Assembly (NCBI GenBank): GCA_964599275.1
Contig: CAZRFK010000031.1
Span: 1-20,204 of the forward strand
DNA length: 20,204 bases
Source of the DNA: PUMD01 sp964599275
GTDB taxonomy: Bacteria > Bacillota > Sulfobacillia > SLMV01
Direction: 5' to 3'
Part shown: positions 1-7,094 of the stretch, piece after piece
Numbering within the stretch: position 1 is the first letter of the stretch
Layout of the letters: each line of letters starts with the position of its first letter
The notes under the pieces: model-generated
The model's input: only the letters and a program-made list of their open reading frames with translations
Databases searched by the model: none
What the model was told of the DNA's origin: nothing
Program-made: the position numbers and the translations under genes

Positions 1-162
1 CAAGTGTTGAATGGTGAGATCTGACTATTTGGATAGGAGTTTATAATTAAATATTCAGATTAATGGCCCTGACGGGATGGATTTCTTGTAGGGGAATAAC
101 CGTGTTAGTTTGTATTCTCCGGATTGAGCATGATCTGGTGGACCAGAGCGTAAGGAAGGATC

Positions 163-190
163 AATTGTTCTTTTGTTGAAAAAGACAATT
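163..190. repeat. AT-rich inverted repeat upstream of the P-loop gene
   Basis: Two 12-nt arms (163-174 and 179-190) can pair around a GTTG loop with one mismatch and one G-T pair. The hairpin lies about 40 nt before the GTG start at 230. No T run follows on either strand, so it is not an obvious terminator. It could be a leader hairpin or an operator. The rest of 1-229 shows no convincing gene or promoter. Confidence 0.35.
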
Positions 191-229
191 ACACTGAATC
201 GCTGCTAGACTGTATCGGAGGGGATACCG

Positions 230-583
230 GTGAGTAAATCTTCCTTGATCGCGGTGGTAGGGGTATGTGCCGTTGGCAAGTCTACAATAGTGGAAATACT
301 GCGTGAGAAGGACTACTCTGCCATTGAGATAGCTCAGGAGCATGCTGAATTACCTTATCTTTTTGCACGAAGCAACCCCGAATTTGTGGTTTATCTCACA
401 GCATCGGATGAAGTTATACAAAGCCGCCGGAAATACCTCACCGGAGAAAGATTGCAAACTCAGAGGCAGCTGCTTTCTTATGCCAGCAACTGTGCTGATG
501 TAATTATCGACAGTACGGGGAAATCTCTGGAGGGGGTTATTGATGAGATACTCATAGCCCTGCATGAAGCAGATATTACCTAA
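230..583 (+). CDS. Small P-loop NTPase / kinase-like protein
   Basis: This 117-residue protein opens with a hydrophobic beta strand and a Walker A loop, GVCAVGKST at residues 11-19. That is the phosphate-binding loop of nucleoside or shikimate-type kinases and related P-loop enzymes. A later strand (VVYLTAS, about 53-59) followed by an arginine pair (SRRKYL) resembles the LID region of small-molecule kinases, and VIIDSTG near 91-97 looks like a last core strand. It is much shorter than typical kinases of this fold (about 170-220 residues), so the substrate-binding part is minimal. The GTG start is supported by GGAGGGG at 217-223, six bases upstream. The beta-helix gene begins 63 nt downstream and is probably co-transcribed. 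The substrate is unknown, and NTP binding is the only role the sequence supports. Confidence 0.75.
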   Translation: MSKSSLIAVVGVCAVGKSTIVEILREKDYSAIEIAQEHAELPYLFARSNPEFVVYLTASDEVIQSRRKYLTGERLQTQRQLLSYASNCADVIIDSTGKSLEGVIDEILIALHEADIT

Positions 584-646
584 TAACCAATCAAGAAAAA
601 CTGCAACCGGCTGTATTGGTGACAGCAGAAAACTGGGGTGATTGAA

Positions 647-1795
647 ATGACTTTGATGGTTTTAATGGTAATCGTTGTAGGTCTCATGTTGGCTTATTTT
701 GTCCTCTGGAAGAACAGGGAGTCGCAGGACGAAACTCCCTCTCGCACTCTGGAGGTACCCCAGGATTACGACAGCATTCAGGCAGCGGTTGATGAGGCCA
801 GAAATGGAGACAATATTGTTGTTGTCCCCGGACGATATCGGGAAAATGTCTGTGTGTCAGACAAGAATATATATCTACGCAGCCGGGATCCCCAGGATGG
901 TGAAATTGTGAAATGTACGGTAATAGATGCAGGAAAAAATGGTCCTGGTGTTCTTTTTAAATCCTCGGCATCTTCTCCCGGTACCTCTGTTGTTGAGGGC
1001 TTTACAATCATCAATGGTTCTGGGTATCTGGTAGAGAAATGGAGTGTTCTGGGGAATGCAGCCGATGCTGGCGGCGGTATTTACATTGGCGAGCGGTGCT
1101 CTGTTGATGTACGAAATAATGTCATTACAGATAACTCGGCTGAACTAGGTGGCGGTATTTATGTCTGGGGCAGCAGTCAGGCCAAAATAGAGAACAACGT
1201 CATCAGGAATAACTCCTCAATATTGGGTGGAGGTATACGACTTGCCCGAGATTTCGCTGGTTTTGAGAACCGGGGATTGAGGGGGAGGGGGCCCCAGGTT
1301 AATGATGATCAGGTGGAGATTGCTTCTAATCAGTTATCTGAAAATAAGGCGGAGTTCGGCGGAGCAATCTCGGTAAGCAGACGAAGCAATGGCTATATCG
1401 CTGACAATGAGATTACTGACAATTTTGCTCAGTGGGATGGCGGTGGTGTCGCCATCTGGGATAACTCTCAGCCAATCTTTAGAGGGAATTGCATCCGGTG
1501 CAATTGCTGCGGTGGCGATTACGGATATGGAGGTGGTATAAGTATAGTTAACAACAGCAGACCACGCATTGAAGGCAATACGATCGAGTCAAACAAGGCT
1601 TCCGGGCAGATTCACAGCGGGGGTGGAGGCATATCCGTGTACAAATCAGACCCGTACATCAGGCAGAATATATTTCGCAATAATGAAGCGTTTAGCGGTA
1701 TGGAAGTGTATTTATGGGCTGGCTCGGAGCCAGAGATGGCGAAAAATTCAGTGGATGATAGTTTGATTGAACGGAAACCACCAGTTTTGGAGTAA
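647..1795 (+). CDS. Membrane-anchored right-handed parallel beta-helix protein
   Basis: The 382-residue product has an N-terminal membrane segment (about residues 2-20), a short polar linker, and then a strand-rich domain. The domain starts with SIQAAVDEARNGDNIVVVPG (43-62), the usual opening of pectate-lyase-like beta-helix proteins, in which an 'imposed periodic' coil begins with this cap. From about residue 140 it carries successive rungs of the form GGGI-x-(V/I)...N-x-I-x-x-N, with GGG at 142-144, 168-170, 194-196, 265-267, 295-297 and 325-328. This is the Asn-ladder pattern of the NosD/PbH1 class. The protein probably faces outside and binds or cleaves polysaccharide, but no catalytic site is recognisable. 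I chose ATG 647 because GGGGTG (635-640) sits six bases before it. An in-frame GTG at 638 overlaps that Shine-Dalgarno. A cysteine cluster at residues 282-288 is unusual. Confidence 0.8.
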   Translation: MTLMVLMVIVVGLMLAYFVLWKNRESQDETPSRTLEVPQDYDSIQAAVDEARNGDNIVVVPGRYRENVCVSDKNIYLRSRDPQDGEIVKCTVIDAGKNGPGVLFKSSASSPGTSVVEGFTIINGSGYLVEKWSVLGNAADAGGGIYIGERCSVDVRNNVITDNSAELGGGIYVWGSSQAKIENNVIRNNSSILGGGIRLARDFAGFENRGLRGRGPQVNDDQVEIASNQLSENKAEFGGAISVSRRSNGYIADNEITDNFAQWDGGGVAIWDNSQPIFRGNCIRCNCCGGDYGYGGGISIVNNSRPRIEGNTIESNKASGQIHSGGGGISVYKSDPYIRQNIFRNNEAFSGMEVYLWAGSEPEMAKNSVDDSLIERKPPVLE

Positions 1796-2034
1796 TCTGC
1801 GGTTGTATTTGGTCTTCTTCCCTCAAATAAACCGGTCGCATGTTTTAAGCTGCTTCACGCCTTCCGAAGCTTTCAAAAGTAAAACGCAGCAAAATCCACC
1901 TTTCATAAATTTGAGCGCTCGAAGTGTTTCGTCATGACACAGTAAATTAGAGTAGAGCAACCAGAGGGACACCACATCTAAATTGATGGTAGATGATGAT
2001 GCCCCTGTCGGAGTTAGTCATTGTCTGGTTCAGA
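1796..2034. other. Convergent intergenic region
   Basis: This region separates the beta-helix gene (+) from the amidohydrolase pair (-). I see no coding potential. One modest hairpin is present, CATCTA (1975-1980) with TAGATG (1990-1995), but no T run follows it. No convincing intrinsic terminator was found for either flanking unit. Confidence 0.5.
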
Positions 2035-3240
2035 TCAATTGTCTTTCTCTAGAAAAGGATTTTGATATTTTTCCCATTCCTCTTCGAAGGTATTTACATC
2101 ATAGACCTTTCGGCCCTGCAGGTAAGTGAATTCAACCCGGGAGGTGAGATCCAGGGGAGGACCGTTAAGCAGCACAAAATCGGCATCTTTTCCAACTTCG
2201 AGGCTGCCCACCCTATGAGCAACACCACATATTTCAGCTGCGTTAAGGGTAATGGCTTTCAAGGCTGCTGTTCTGGACATTCCGGCTCTAACCGCCAGGG
2301 CTGCGCAAATCCTGAGGTATTCAATAAAGACTACCCCGGCATCAGTAGTTATGGCAACCTTTACTCCAGCGTCATTGAGTATGTTTGCGGTGGCAAAAGT
2401 TCGATCTTTGACTTCCATTTTCCCTCTGGCCGTGAAACTGGGGCCAACTACGCAGGGGACATTGTGTTCTGATATTGTACCTGCAATTTTATGGCCGTCG
2501 GTTGCATGTTCAATTGTGAGGTTGAATCCAAATTCATCAGCCAGCCTTATAGCCGTTACAATATCATCAGCCCGGTGGGCGTGAACACGTGCTGAAAGTT
2601 CACCCTCCAGTAATCGGACTAAAAGATTCAGGCCTGGTTCTTCAGGAGTGTCTTCGGGTTTTCTGGCTCGTTTCTGCTGGTAATTCTCTGCCTTAACCAG
2701 TGCTTCGCGGATAACTGAAGCAGTTCCCATCCGGGTGGAAGGGAATTCACCCCGGCGCTGGCCGAAAGCGCGTTTGGGGTTTTCTCCGAGGGCCATCTTC
2801 ACCCCATCGGGTCGCTTCATCAACATATCCCGGCGACTGGTGCCAGCAGTTTTGGTAACGAAACCTATACCATCAATAGGGCGACCGCTGCCTGGTCTGA
2901 TCAGTGCAGTAGTAACTCCACCTTTGCGGGCATCACTGAGGTGAATGTGCTGAGGATCAAACAGCCAGTAGTAGTCCAGATCGGTGGTCGCTGTGGGCCC
3001 CAGTGGTCTTTTGGGTACAGCATCGCTTTCTGAGGAGCTGCGGTCATGTGCCACCAGGTGCGAATGTGCTTCAACAAAACCAGGAGCCAGGTGGAATCCT
3101 TCGCCATCGACCACTTCTGCACCTGTAGGTATCTCAACATCACTTCCCACGGCAGCAATTCGTCCATCCTGAACGAATATGGTTCCTTTAAAGGGGGCAG
3201 CGGTGACAGGATGAATGAAGGCTCTCTTTATAGCCAGCAT
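2035..3240 (-). CDS. Imidazolonepropionase-like amidohydrolase (metal ligands present)
   Basis: This 401-residue protein belongs to the amidohydrolase superfamily, in the imidazolonepropionase-related group. These are metal-dependent TIM-barrel hydrolases with an N/C-terminal beta sandwich. Visible hallmarks are PGFVEAHSHL with H59 and H61 (metal HxH), RVHAHRADDI with H220 and H222, TIEHATDGH with H245, ITTD with D300, and the C-terminal GSLEVGKDADFVLLNG composite strand. The family usually reads TDHPV after the aspartate, and here it reads TDAGV. The ATG start overlaps the stop of the upstream paralogue (TGATG, one shared base). GGGAG lies about nine bases upstream inside that gene, so translation is probably coupled. 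The substrate cannot be predicted. Cyclic amides and dipeptide-like compounds are typical of the superfamily. Confidence 0.85.
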   Translation of the reverse strand: MLAIKRAFIHPVTAAPFKGTIFVQDGRIAAVGSDVEIPTGAEVVDGEGFHLAPGFVEAHSHLVAHDRSSSESDAVPKRPLGPTATTDLDYYWLFDPQHIHLSDARKGGVTTALIRPGSGRPIDGIGFVTKTAGTSRRDMLMKRPDGVKMALGENPKRAFGQRRGEFPSTRMGTASVIREALVKAENYQQKRARKPEDTPEEPGLNLLVRLLEGELSARVHAHRADDIVTAIRLADEFGFNLTIEHATDGHKIAGTISEHNVPCVVGPSFTARGKMEVKDRTFATANILNDAGVKVAITTDAGVVFIEYLRICAALAVRAGMSRTAALKAITLNAAEICGVAHRVGSLEVGKDADFVLLNGPPLDLTSRVEFTYLQGRKVYDVNTFEEEWEKYQNPFLEKDN

Positions 3241-4391
3241 CAGTTATTGCTCCCTTCTTCCAATTCAACAGGATGACCGTCTATGAACAGGTGAGTAACG
3301 ACACTCTCGGTTTCAAAAGGATGTCCAGAGTACATTGCCACGTCAGCGTCTTTACCTACTTCAACCGAACCCACTCGATCCTGTAGGCCCAAGATCTTGG
3401 CAGGAACACTGGTTACTGCCGCCAGGGCGTGTCCTTCAGACAGACCCCGACTGTGAGCAACTGCTGCTGCTACCAGAATGTGGTCTATATGCATGGTGGG
3501 GTGGTCAGTAGTCAGCGCAACTGGAACCTGTGCTTCCTCGACCACTATCTTGGGGGTTCGAAGCGACGTACTGCGAGTATGTCCACGTCTGTTCAGAAGT
3601 AGTGGTCCGATAACAACACTGCACGGACTGCAGGACAGTTCATCGGTGGCGTAATAGCCTTCTGTGAGCCGCTCAATAACGACATCCAGATCAAACTCTT
3701 CCTGCAGTTCGCATATATTCAATATATCGCGGAAATCATCCGCTCGGCACAACAGCGTGATATCCTTTGATAAAACCCTCTGCCAGATTCTGTCTCCGGG
3801 AGAGAGCTCGTCGTCAGAGTCGCAGCATGCATCTTTGCTGTGTTTCATTTTGTGGCGAGTCTGCACAAGGGCACGGCGGATTTGTCGGACTGCCCCCGCA
3901 GGCGTTAAACTACTGGCTTTGCTGATGTTGATTCGGAGGGCCCAGGAATCGTCGATGCACATCTCATTGACTGTATTTCCAAATGTCTTGAAAATCGAAG
4001 CCTGCCCGGATACCACGGTTTTTGTCCCAGGGAGCACCCCAACTGTAGTCACACCACTTTTACGGGCATCTGCAAAGCCCGTATCTTCCGGCCAGGCCGC
4101 ATCCAAAGCCTTCAAAGTTGGGTTGAGGTCTTTTTCGTCTTCTTCATCATCTCGGCCAACAGGGCCGTGACCTTCTTCGCGGACTCCAAGACGGGTACAG
4201 GGATCTACCAGACCAGGAAGAACATAAGAACCCCTGGCATTAACCTGATTGCAGTTGTCTGGGGGAGTGGTACCCACACCTACTGCACAGATCTTGCCAT
4301 CCTCCATTATGATAGTTGCGTTTTCAATTATCTGCAGCTCACCATTGGTACTGGCGTTGAGAAGTTTTGCATCAGTTATAGCCCAAGCCAA
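3240..4391 (-). CDS. Amidohydrolase paralogue lacking the metal-binding histidines (probable pseudoenzyme)
   Basis: This 383-residue protein aligns along its length with its downstream neighbour. Shared blocks include ADARKSGVTT against SDARKGGVTT, LLCRADDFRDI against HAHRADDIVTA, and VGSVEVGKDADVAMYSGHPFE against VGSLEVGKDADFVLLNGPPLD. The metal site is gone. The HxH motif reads DPCTR (C65, R67), the barrel histidine of HRADD is C215, and IEH reads IER (R241). The aspartate D296 remains in TTDHPT. The frame is intact and shows no decay, so it looks like a maintained pseudoenzyme or scaffold rather than a pseudogene. A CC pair (189-190) sits in a variable insert. The start is TTG at 4391, with GGAG about eight bases upstream. 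Its TGA overlaps the next ATG. A heteromeric complex with the intact partner is an inference. Confidence 0.8.
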   Translation of the reverse strand: MAWAITDAKLLNASTNGELQIIENATIIMEDGKICAVGVGTTPPDNCNQVNARGSYVLPGLVDPCTRLGVREEGHGPVGRDDEEDEKDLNPTLKALDAAWPEDTGFADARKSGVTTVGVLPGTKTVVSGQASIFKTFGNTVNEMCIDDSWALRINISKASSLTPAGAVRQIRRALVQTRHKMKHSKDACCDSDDELSPGDRIWQRVLSKDITLLCRADDFRDILNICELQEEFDLDVVIERLTEGYYATDELSCSPCSVVIGPLLLNRRGHTRSTSLRTPKIVVEEAQVPVALTTDHPTMHIDHILVAAAVAHSRGLSEGHALAAVTSVPAKILGLQDRVGSVEVGKDADVAMYSGHPFETESVVTHLFIDGHPVELEEGSNN

Positions 4392-4515
4392 AGGTTAGTC
4401 TCCTTTCTCAAACTCTAGACTCTTGAAAACATTTCGCTGTTCGAATGAAGTTTCCTGCCGGTAAGGACGTCAGAGGTTCAGTTGACAATAAACTCAGTTT
4501 TGCGGAGGGGTAGAT

Positions 4516-4547
4516 GGCCAACATGATAGGTTCTTTTCATGTTGGCC
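4516..4547. terminator. Strong hairpin downstream of the ABC operon
   Basis: A perfect 11-bp inverted repeat, GGCCAACATGA (4516-4526) and TCATGTTGGCC (4537-4547), encloses a 10-nt loop. It begins 26 nt after the YbjQ stop codon and about 125 nt before the amidohydrolase start, all on the minus strand. The position suits a terminator or 3'-end stabiliser. No T run follows on either strand, so a protein operator for the amidohydrolase pair is the main alternative. Confidence 0.5.
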
Positions 4548-4572
4548 GAAGCAGGAACACGATTTGAGTTAT

Positions 4573-4875
4573 TCAAATTTTCACTGCAGTGCCGTAGGCT
4601 ATGACTTCTGCAGCTCCCGAAGTGACTGAAGCAGTAGAAAAACGAACTCCTATTATCGCATTAGCTCCTTTTTGTCGGGCTTCCTCTTTCATATTCTCAA
4701 TGGCTTCATCCCGGGCTCGCTGCAGCAAATCAGAATATTCTCTGACTTCACCACCGATAAGTTTTCGCAGTGATGCCATGATGTCTCCGCCCAGGTGAGT
4801 AGCTTGCATACAGCTTCCCCTGACCATGCCCAATACTTCATAATCAGCCGATAAATCACTGGTAGCCAATAACAT
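4573..4875 (-). CDS. YbjQ/UPF0145 family protein
   Basis: This 100-residue protein has the full YbjQ (DUF74) pattern. It starts with a short strand, continues YEVLGMVRGSC, and then has a glycine-containing linker (HLGGDIMASLRKLIGGEVREY). A helix RDEAIENMKEEARQKGANAIIGVRF leads to the closing strand VIAYGTAVKI. The family forms small oligomers (pentamers in solved structures), has been called heavy-metal-binding by annotation, and has no proven function. I start it at ATG 4875 because GGAGA lies six bases upstream. An in-frame ATG at 4917 would add 14 residues that the family lacks and would overlap the permease. It is the last gene of the GntR-ATPase-permease unit, starting 35 nt after the permease stop. 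Confidence 0.85.
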   Translation of the reverse strand: MLLATSDLSADYEVLGMVRGSCMQATHLGGDIMASLRKLIGGEVREYSDLLQRARDEAIENMKEEARQKGANAIIGVRFSTASVTSGAAEVIAYGTAVKI

Positions 4876-4909
4876 ATGTTTTCTCCTTCCCATGCCCAAA
4901 CTGCTGCCG

Positions 4910-5671
4910 TCAGACATTCTGTTTCATGAATATCGTATATGATACAATCACAATCAGCGTAGAAACTAAGGTAAGTACTGCGAACGCGGCTAAATCTACC
5001 ATCCCGGTACGCATGGTTTTCAAAGCTGCCAGGTGTCTGGTGAGTGAGATTGGTTCGAGCTGTGGGATCCAGCCTGAGGCTATCATTCCTGCCAGACAGG
5101 CCAACCCTGCCACAGCTGCCTGCAGGGTGTCATCCAGTAGAATTCCTGCCAGCCAGCTGATGCTGTAGATCATGGCAGCAGCGGCGATCGATACAGGGAG
5201 ACCTCTAATGAACCAGCCTAAATTGATTGACTGATCAGCAAGTCTTGACAATGGCACAATACTGCAGGTCATTATTACTGTAGTTAATATCAGGATTGAT
5301 AATCCAGCAAAATATTTACTGAAGAAAACACTTTTTTTACTCAGAGGCTGGGAAAGCAGAAACTCCCAGCTGCCCCGGGCCTTTTCCGACGTTATGGGTG
5401 ATGCCCCGAGAACTGCGGCCAATACTAAAGCTATCTGAAACAGGTTTTTTCCATACCAGTTCATCCAGATGTACAGAGCATAATTTTCAACCTGAGGCTC
5501 TATCAGTGAACTCAGCGACTGAGGCAGGGAAACCCCTCTCAGCAGAGTCTCCATGTACGGAAAAAGAACCGGAAGCGCAACTGCTGTGAGGAGCAGGGAA
5601 CCGCCTGCAATAATCCATTTCCATCGTGCCTCTCGCAATTCTTTGATAAACAAGGGCCAATTAAACATCAT
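4910..5671 (-). CDS. ABC-2 type transporter permease
   Basis: From ATG 5671 the product is 253 residues. About six hydrophobic segments (near 19-38, 76-93, 120-140, 158-178, 184-200 and 226-248) fit an ABC-2 integral membrane subunit. Between TM2 and TM3 the cytoplasmic loop SEKARGSWEFLLSQPLSK (about 95-112) is the coupling segment typical of this family. The gene overlaps the end of the ATPase gene by 11 bases. GGGGAG nine bases before ATG 5671 selects this start over in-frame ATGs at 5680 and 5668. The substrate is unknown. In YtrA-regulated systems these exporters often respond to cell-wall-active compounds, but that is family knowledge and is not shown here. Confidence 0.85.
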   Translation of the reverse strand: MMFNWPLFIKELREARWKWIIAGGSLLLTAVALPVLFPYMETLLRGVSLPQSLSSLIEPQVENYALYIWMNWYGKNLFQIALVLAAVLGASPITSEKARGSWEFLLSQPLSKKSVFFSKYFAGLSILILTTVIMTCSIVPLSRLADQSINLGWFIRGLPVSIAAAAMIYSISWLAGILLDDTLQAAVAGLACLAGMIASGWIPQLEPISLTRHLAALKTMRTGMVDLAAFAVLTLVSTLIVIVSYTIFMKQNV

Positions 5672-6572
5672 GTGGTTCATCTCCCCGATAGCTCGTGTGC
5701 TCCAAAAATATTTCCTCAAGATTCATATCCAATATTTCAAAGGTAAAGTGGGGAATGCTCTTTATTTCCTCAATGAACTCTTGAGTCAAGTTTGAAACGG
5801 TAATCAAGTACTGTCGACCATCTTTGTGCACATTCACTACTTCCCTGCAGTTGAGGAGATCGTCTGGGGGATCAACCTGGAAAACCACCCTGATGCGCTT
5901 TTCGCTATGGTGAAAGTCATCAACAGCTCCACTGGCAGTCACCTTTCCATCCTTCAAAAAAATCACATGGTCGGCTATGCGCTCAATCTGGTATAGAGCA
6001 TGTGAGCACATTAACACCGTTTTTTCCCTGCTGACCACTTCATCAACGATTGTCTGAAGGATCTGCCTGATTCGAACAGCATCCAACCCTGCCGTTGGTT
6101 CATCAAGTATGAGGATTTCAGGATTATGAGCCAGGGCCAGGGTGAATCCCAGCTGCGTTCGCATACCGGATGATAAATTCTCTACCTTCTGCTCAGGAGA
6201 GTAATCGAAGGTATCAGTGAAGTCTTCAATCAGATCATAATTCCAGGTGCGGTGGAGTCTGCTCACAAAATCGAGCAGTTCCTGCACCCGCATGTAACCG
6301 TAGTTCGATCTGCTCTCGGGAAGATAACCGATCTTTTCCCGCATCTTGTATCCGCTTTCACAAGAGTCCATCCCCAATATCTGTGCGTATCCGTGATGTA
6401 GTCGCTGCAGGCCAAGCAGGGACTGCAGGGTAGTAGTTTTTCCTGCGCCATTGCGTCCCACTATGGCGCAAATAGATCCGCGATCAACCTCAAAAGAAAC
6501 GTGATCCAGGACAGTAAGATCGCCGTATCTACAAGTCATCTCTTCAGCAATAATAATGGGATCATTCATCAT
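5661..6572 (-). CDS. ABC transporter ATP-binding protein
   Basis: This is a 303-residue nucleotide-binding subunit. Walker A is GRNGAGKTT (39-47), the signature is LSSGM (133-137), Walker B is ILILDEPTAGLD (153-164), and the H-loop histidine is H191 in MCSHALYQIERI. The Q-loop region reads YLPES, with glutamate in place of glutamine, as in many ABC-2 export ATPases. The last 90 residues form an accessory domain with several beta strands. The gene overlaps the GntR gene by 11 bases and is itself overlapped by the permease, which indicates one mRNA. Two consecutive ATGs (6572 and 6569) follow GAGGTG (6577-6582), and either may be used. Confidence 0.93.
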   Translation of the reverse strand: MMNDPIIIAEEMTCRYGDLTVLDHVSFEVDRGSICAIVGRNGAGKTTTLQSLLGLQRLHHGYAQILGMDSCESGYKMREKIGYLPESRSNYGYMRVQELLDFVSRLHRTWNYDLIEDFTDTFDYSPEQKVENLSSGMRTQLGFTLALAHNPEILILDEPTAGLDAVRIRQILQTIVDEVVSREKTVLMCSHALYQIERIADHVIFLKDGKVTASGAVDDFHHSEKRIRVVFQVDPPDDLLNCREVVNVHKDGRQYLITVSNLTQEFIEEIKSIPHFTFEILDMNLEEIFLEHTSYRGDEPHDV

Positions 6573-6948
6573 TTTTCACCTCACGATAGACGGTCCGAAC
6601 CTGCTGTAGGAGCTGCTCTTCTGAAATATCCAGATTCAACGATTGAAGTACCAATTTCTTTATTAGAGGTTTGAGCAGGGTTGCCCAATCTTCGGCATTT
6701 ACAGAATCCATCTCCTCAGCAACGAAGGTACCTCTTCCCTGGCGGGTGATCAGTATGCCCTCATTTTCTAATTCTCTGTAAGCTTTTGCCACGGTGTTGG
6801 GGTTTATGGTCAGCTGTGATGCCAGTTTTCTGACCGAGGGAAGGCGTTGGCCAGGGGATAAAGCACCACTGGCTACTGATTGATGCACTTGAGTAGCAAG
6901 TTGAATGTAAATAGGGGTTCCCGAGTTGTGGTTGATATCAAACCACAT
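6562..6948 (-). CDS. GntR-family regulator, YtrA subfamily
   Basis: This 128-residue repressor-type protein has an N-terminal winged helix (about 10-78), including SVRKLASQLTINPNTVAKAYRELENEGILITRQGRGTFVA, the characteristic GntR DNA-binding segment. The C-terminal part is only about 50 residues and helical, with no ligand-binding domain of the FadR or HutC type. That short form defines the YtrA subfamily, whose members usually sit first in operons with ABC transporters and repress them. The start ATG is preceded by GGGAG seven bases upstream. A 9-bp palindrome lies 26 nt further upstream, making autoregulation likely. Confidence 0.92.
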   Translation of the reverse strand: MWFDINHNSGTPIYIQLATQVHQSVASGALSPGQRLPSVRKLASQLTINPNTVAKAYRELENEGILITRQGRGTFVAEEMDSVNAEDWATLLKPLIKKLVLQSLNLDISEEQLLQQVRTVYREVKNDE

Positions 6949-6973
6949 TATTAATCTCCCTCAGATCTGTTTT

Positions 6974-6997
6974 ATTGTATTAAGACAATAATACAAT
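6974..6997. promoter_or_regulatory. Palindromic operator candidate for the GntR regulator
   Basis: A perfect inverted repeat, ATTGTATTA (6974-6982) and TAATACAAT (6989-6997), has a six-base spacer. It lies 26-49 nt upstream of the GntR start codon, where a repressor would block the promoter or transcript start. Perfect 9-bp arms and the location beside a YtrA-type gene make it the best operator candidate in the window. Binding is inferred only. Confidence 0.6.
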
Positions 6998-7010
6998 GCC
7001 GGGTTTTCAT

Positions 7011-7029
7011 TATCAATGTCAAATTGATA
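7011..7029. promoter_or_regulatory. Second palindrome with a TTGACA hexamer, upstream of GntR
   Basis: TATCAAT (7011-7017) and ATTGATA (7023-7029) form a 7-bp inverted repeat around five bases. On the minus strand the centre reads TTGACA (7022-7017), a good -35 hexamer for the GntR operon. No -10 at 17-18 nt is convincing, so the exact promoter is unresolved. The palindrome may be a second regulator site. Confidence 0.4.
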
Positions 7030-7094
7030 TTCACCCTGATCTTTCAGGTTACATAAAATGATGTGGGTGTTTCTGCATCTTTGAGAGGAGGGAT

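Noticed and set aside
3664..4170. A 168-codon plus-strand frame opposite the degenerate amidohydrolase
   Set aside because: Serine-rich, low-complexity translation with no start signal. It is a shadow of the real minus-strand gene.
3240..4391. Treating the metal-less amidohydrolase as a decayed pseudogene
   Set aside because: The frame is full length, the start has a good Shine-Dalgarno, the stop is coupled to the next gene, and structural motifs outside the metal site are preserved.
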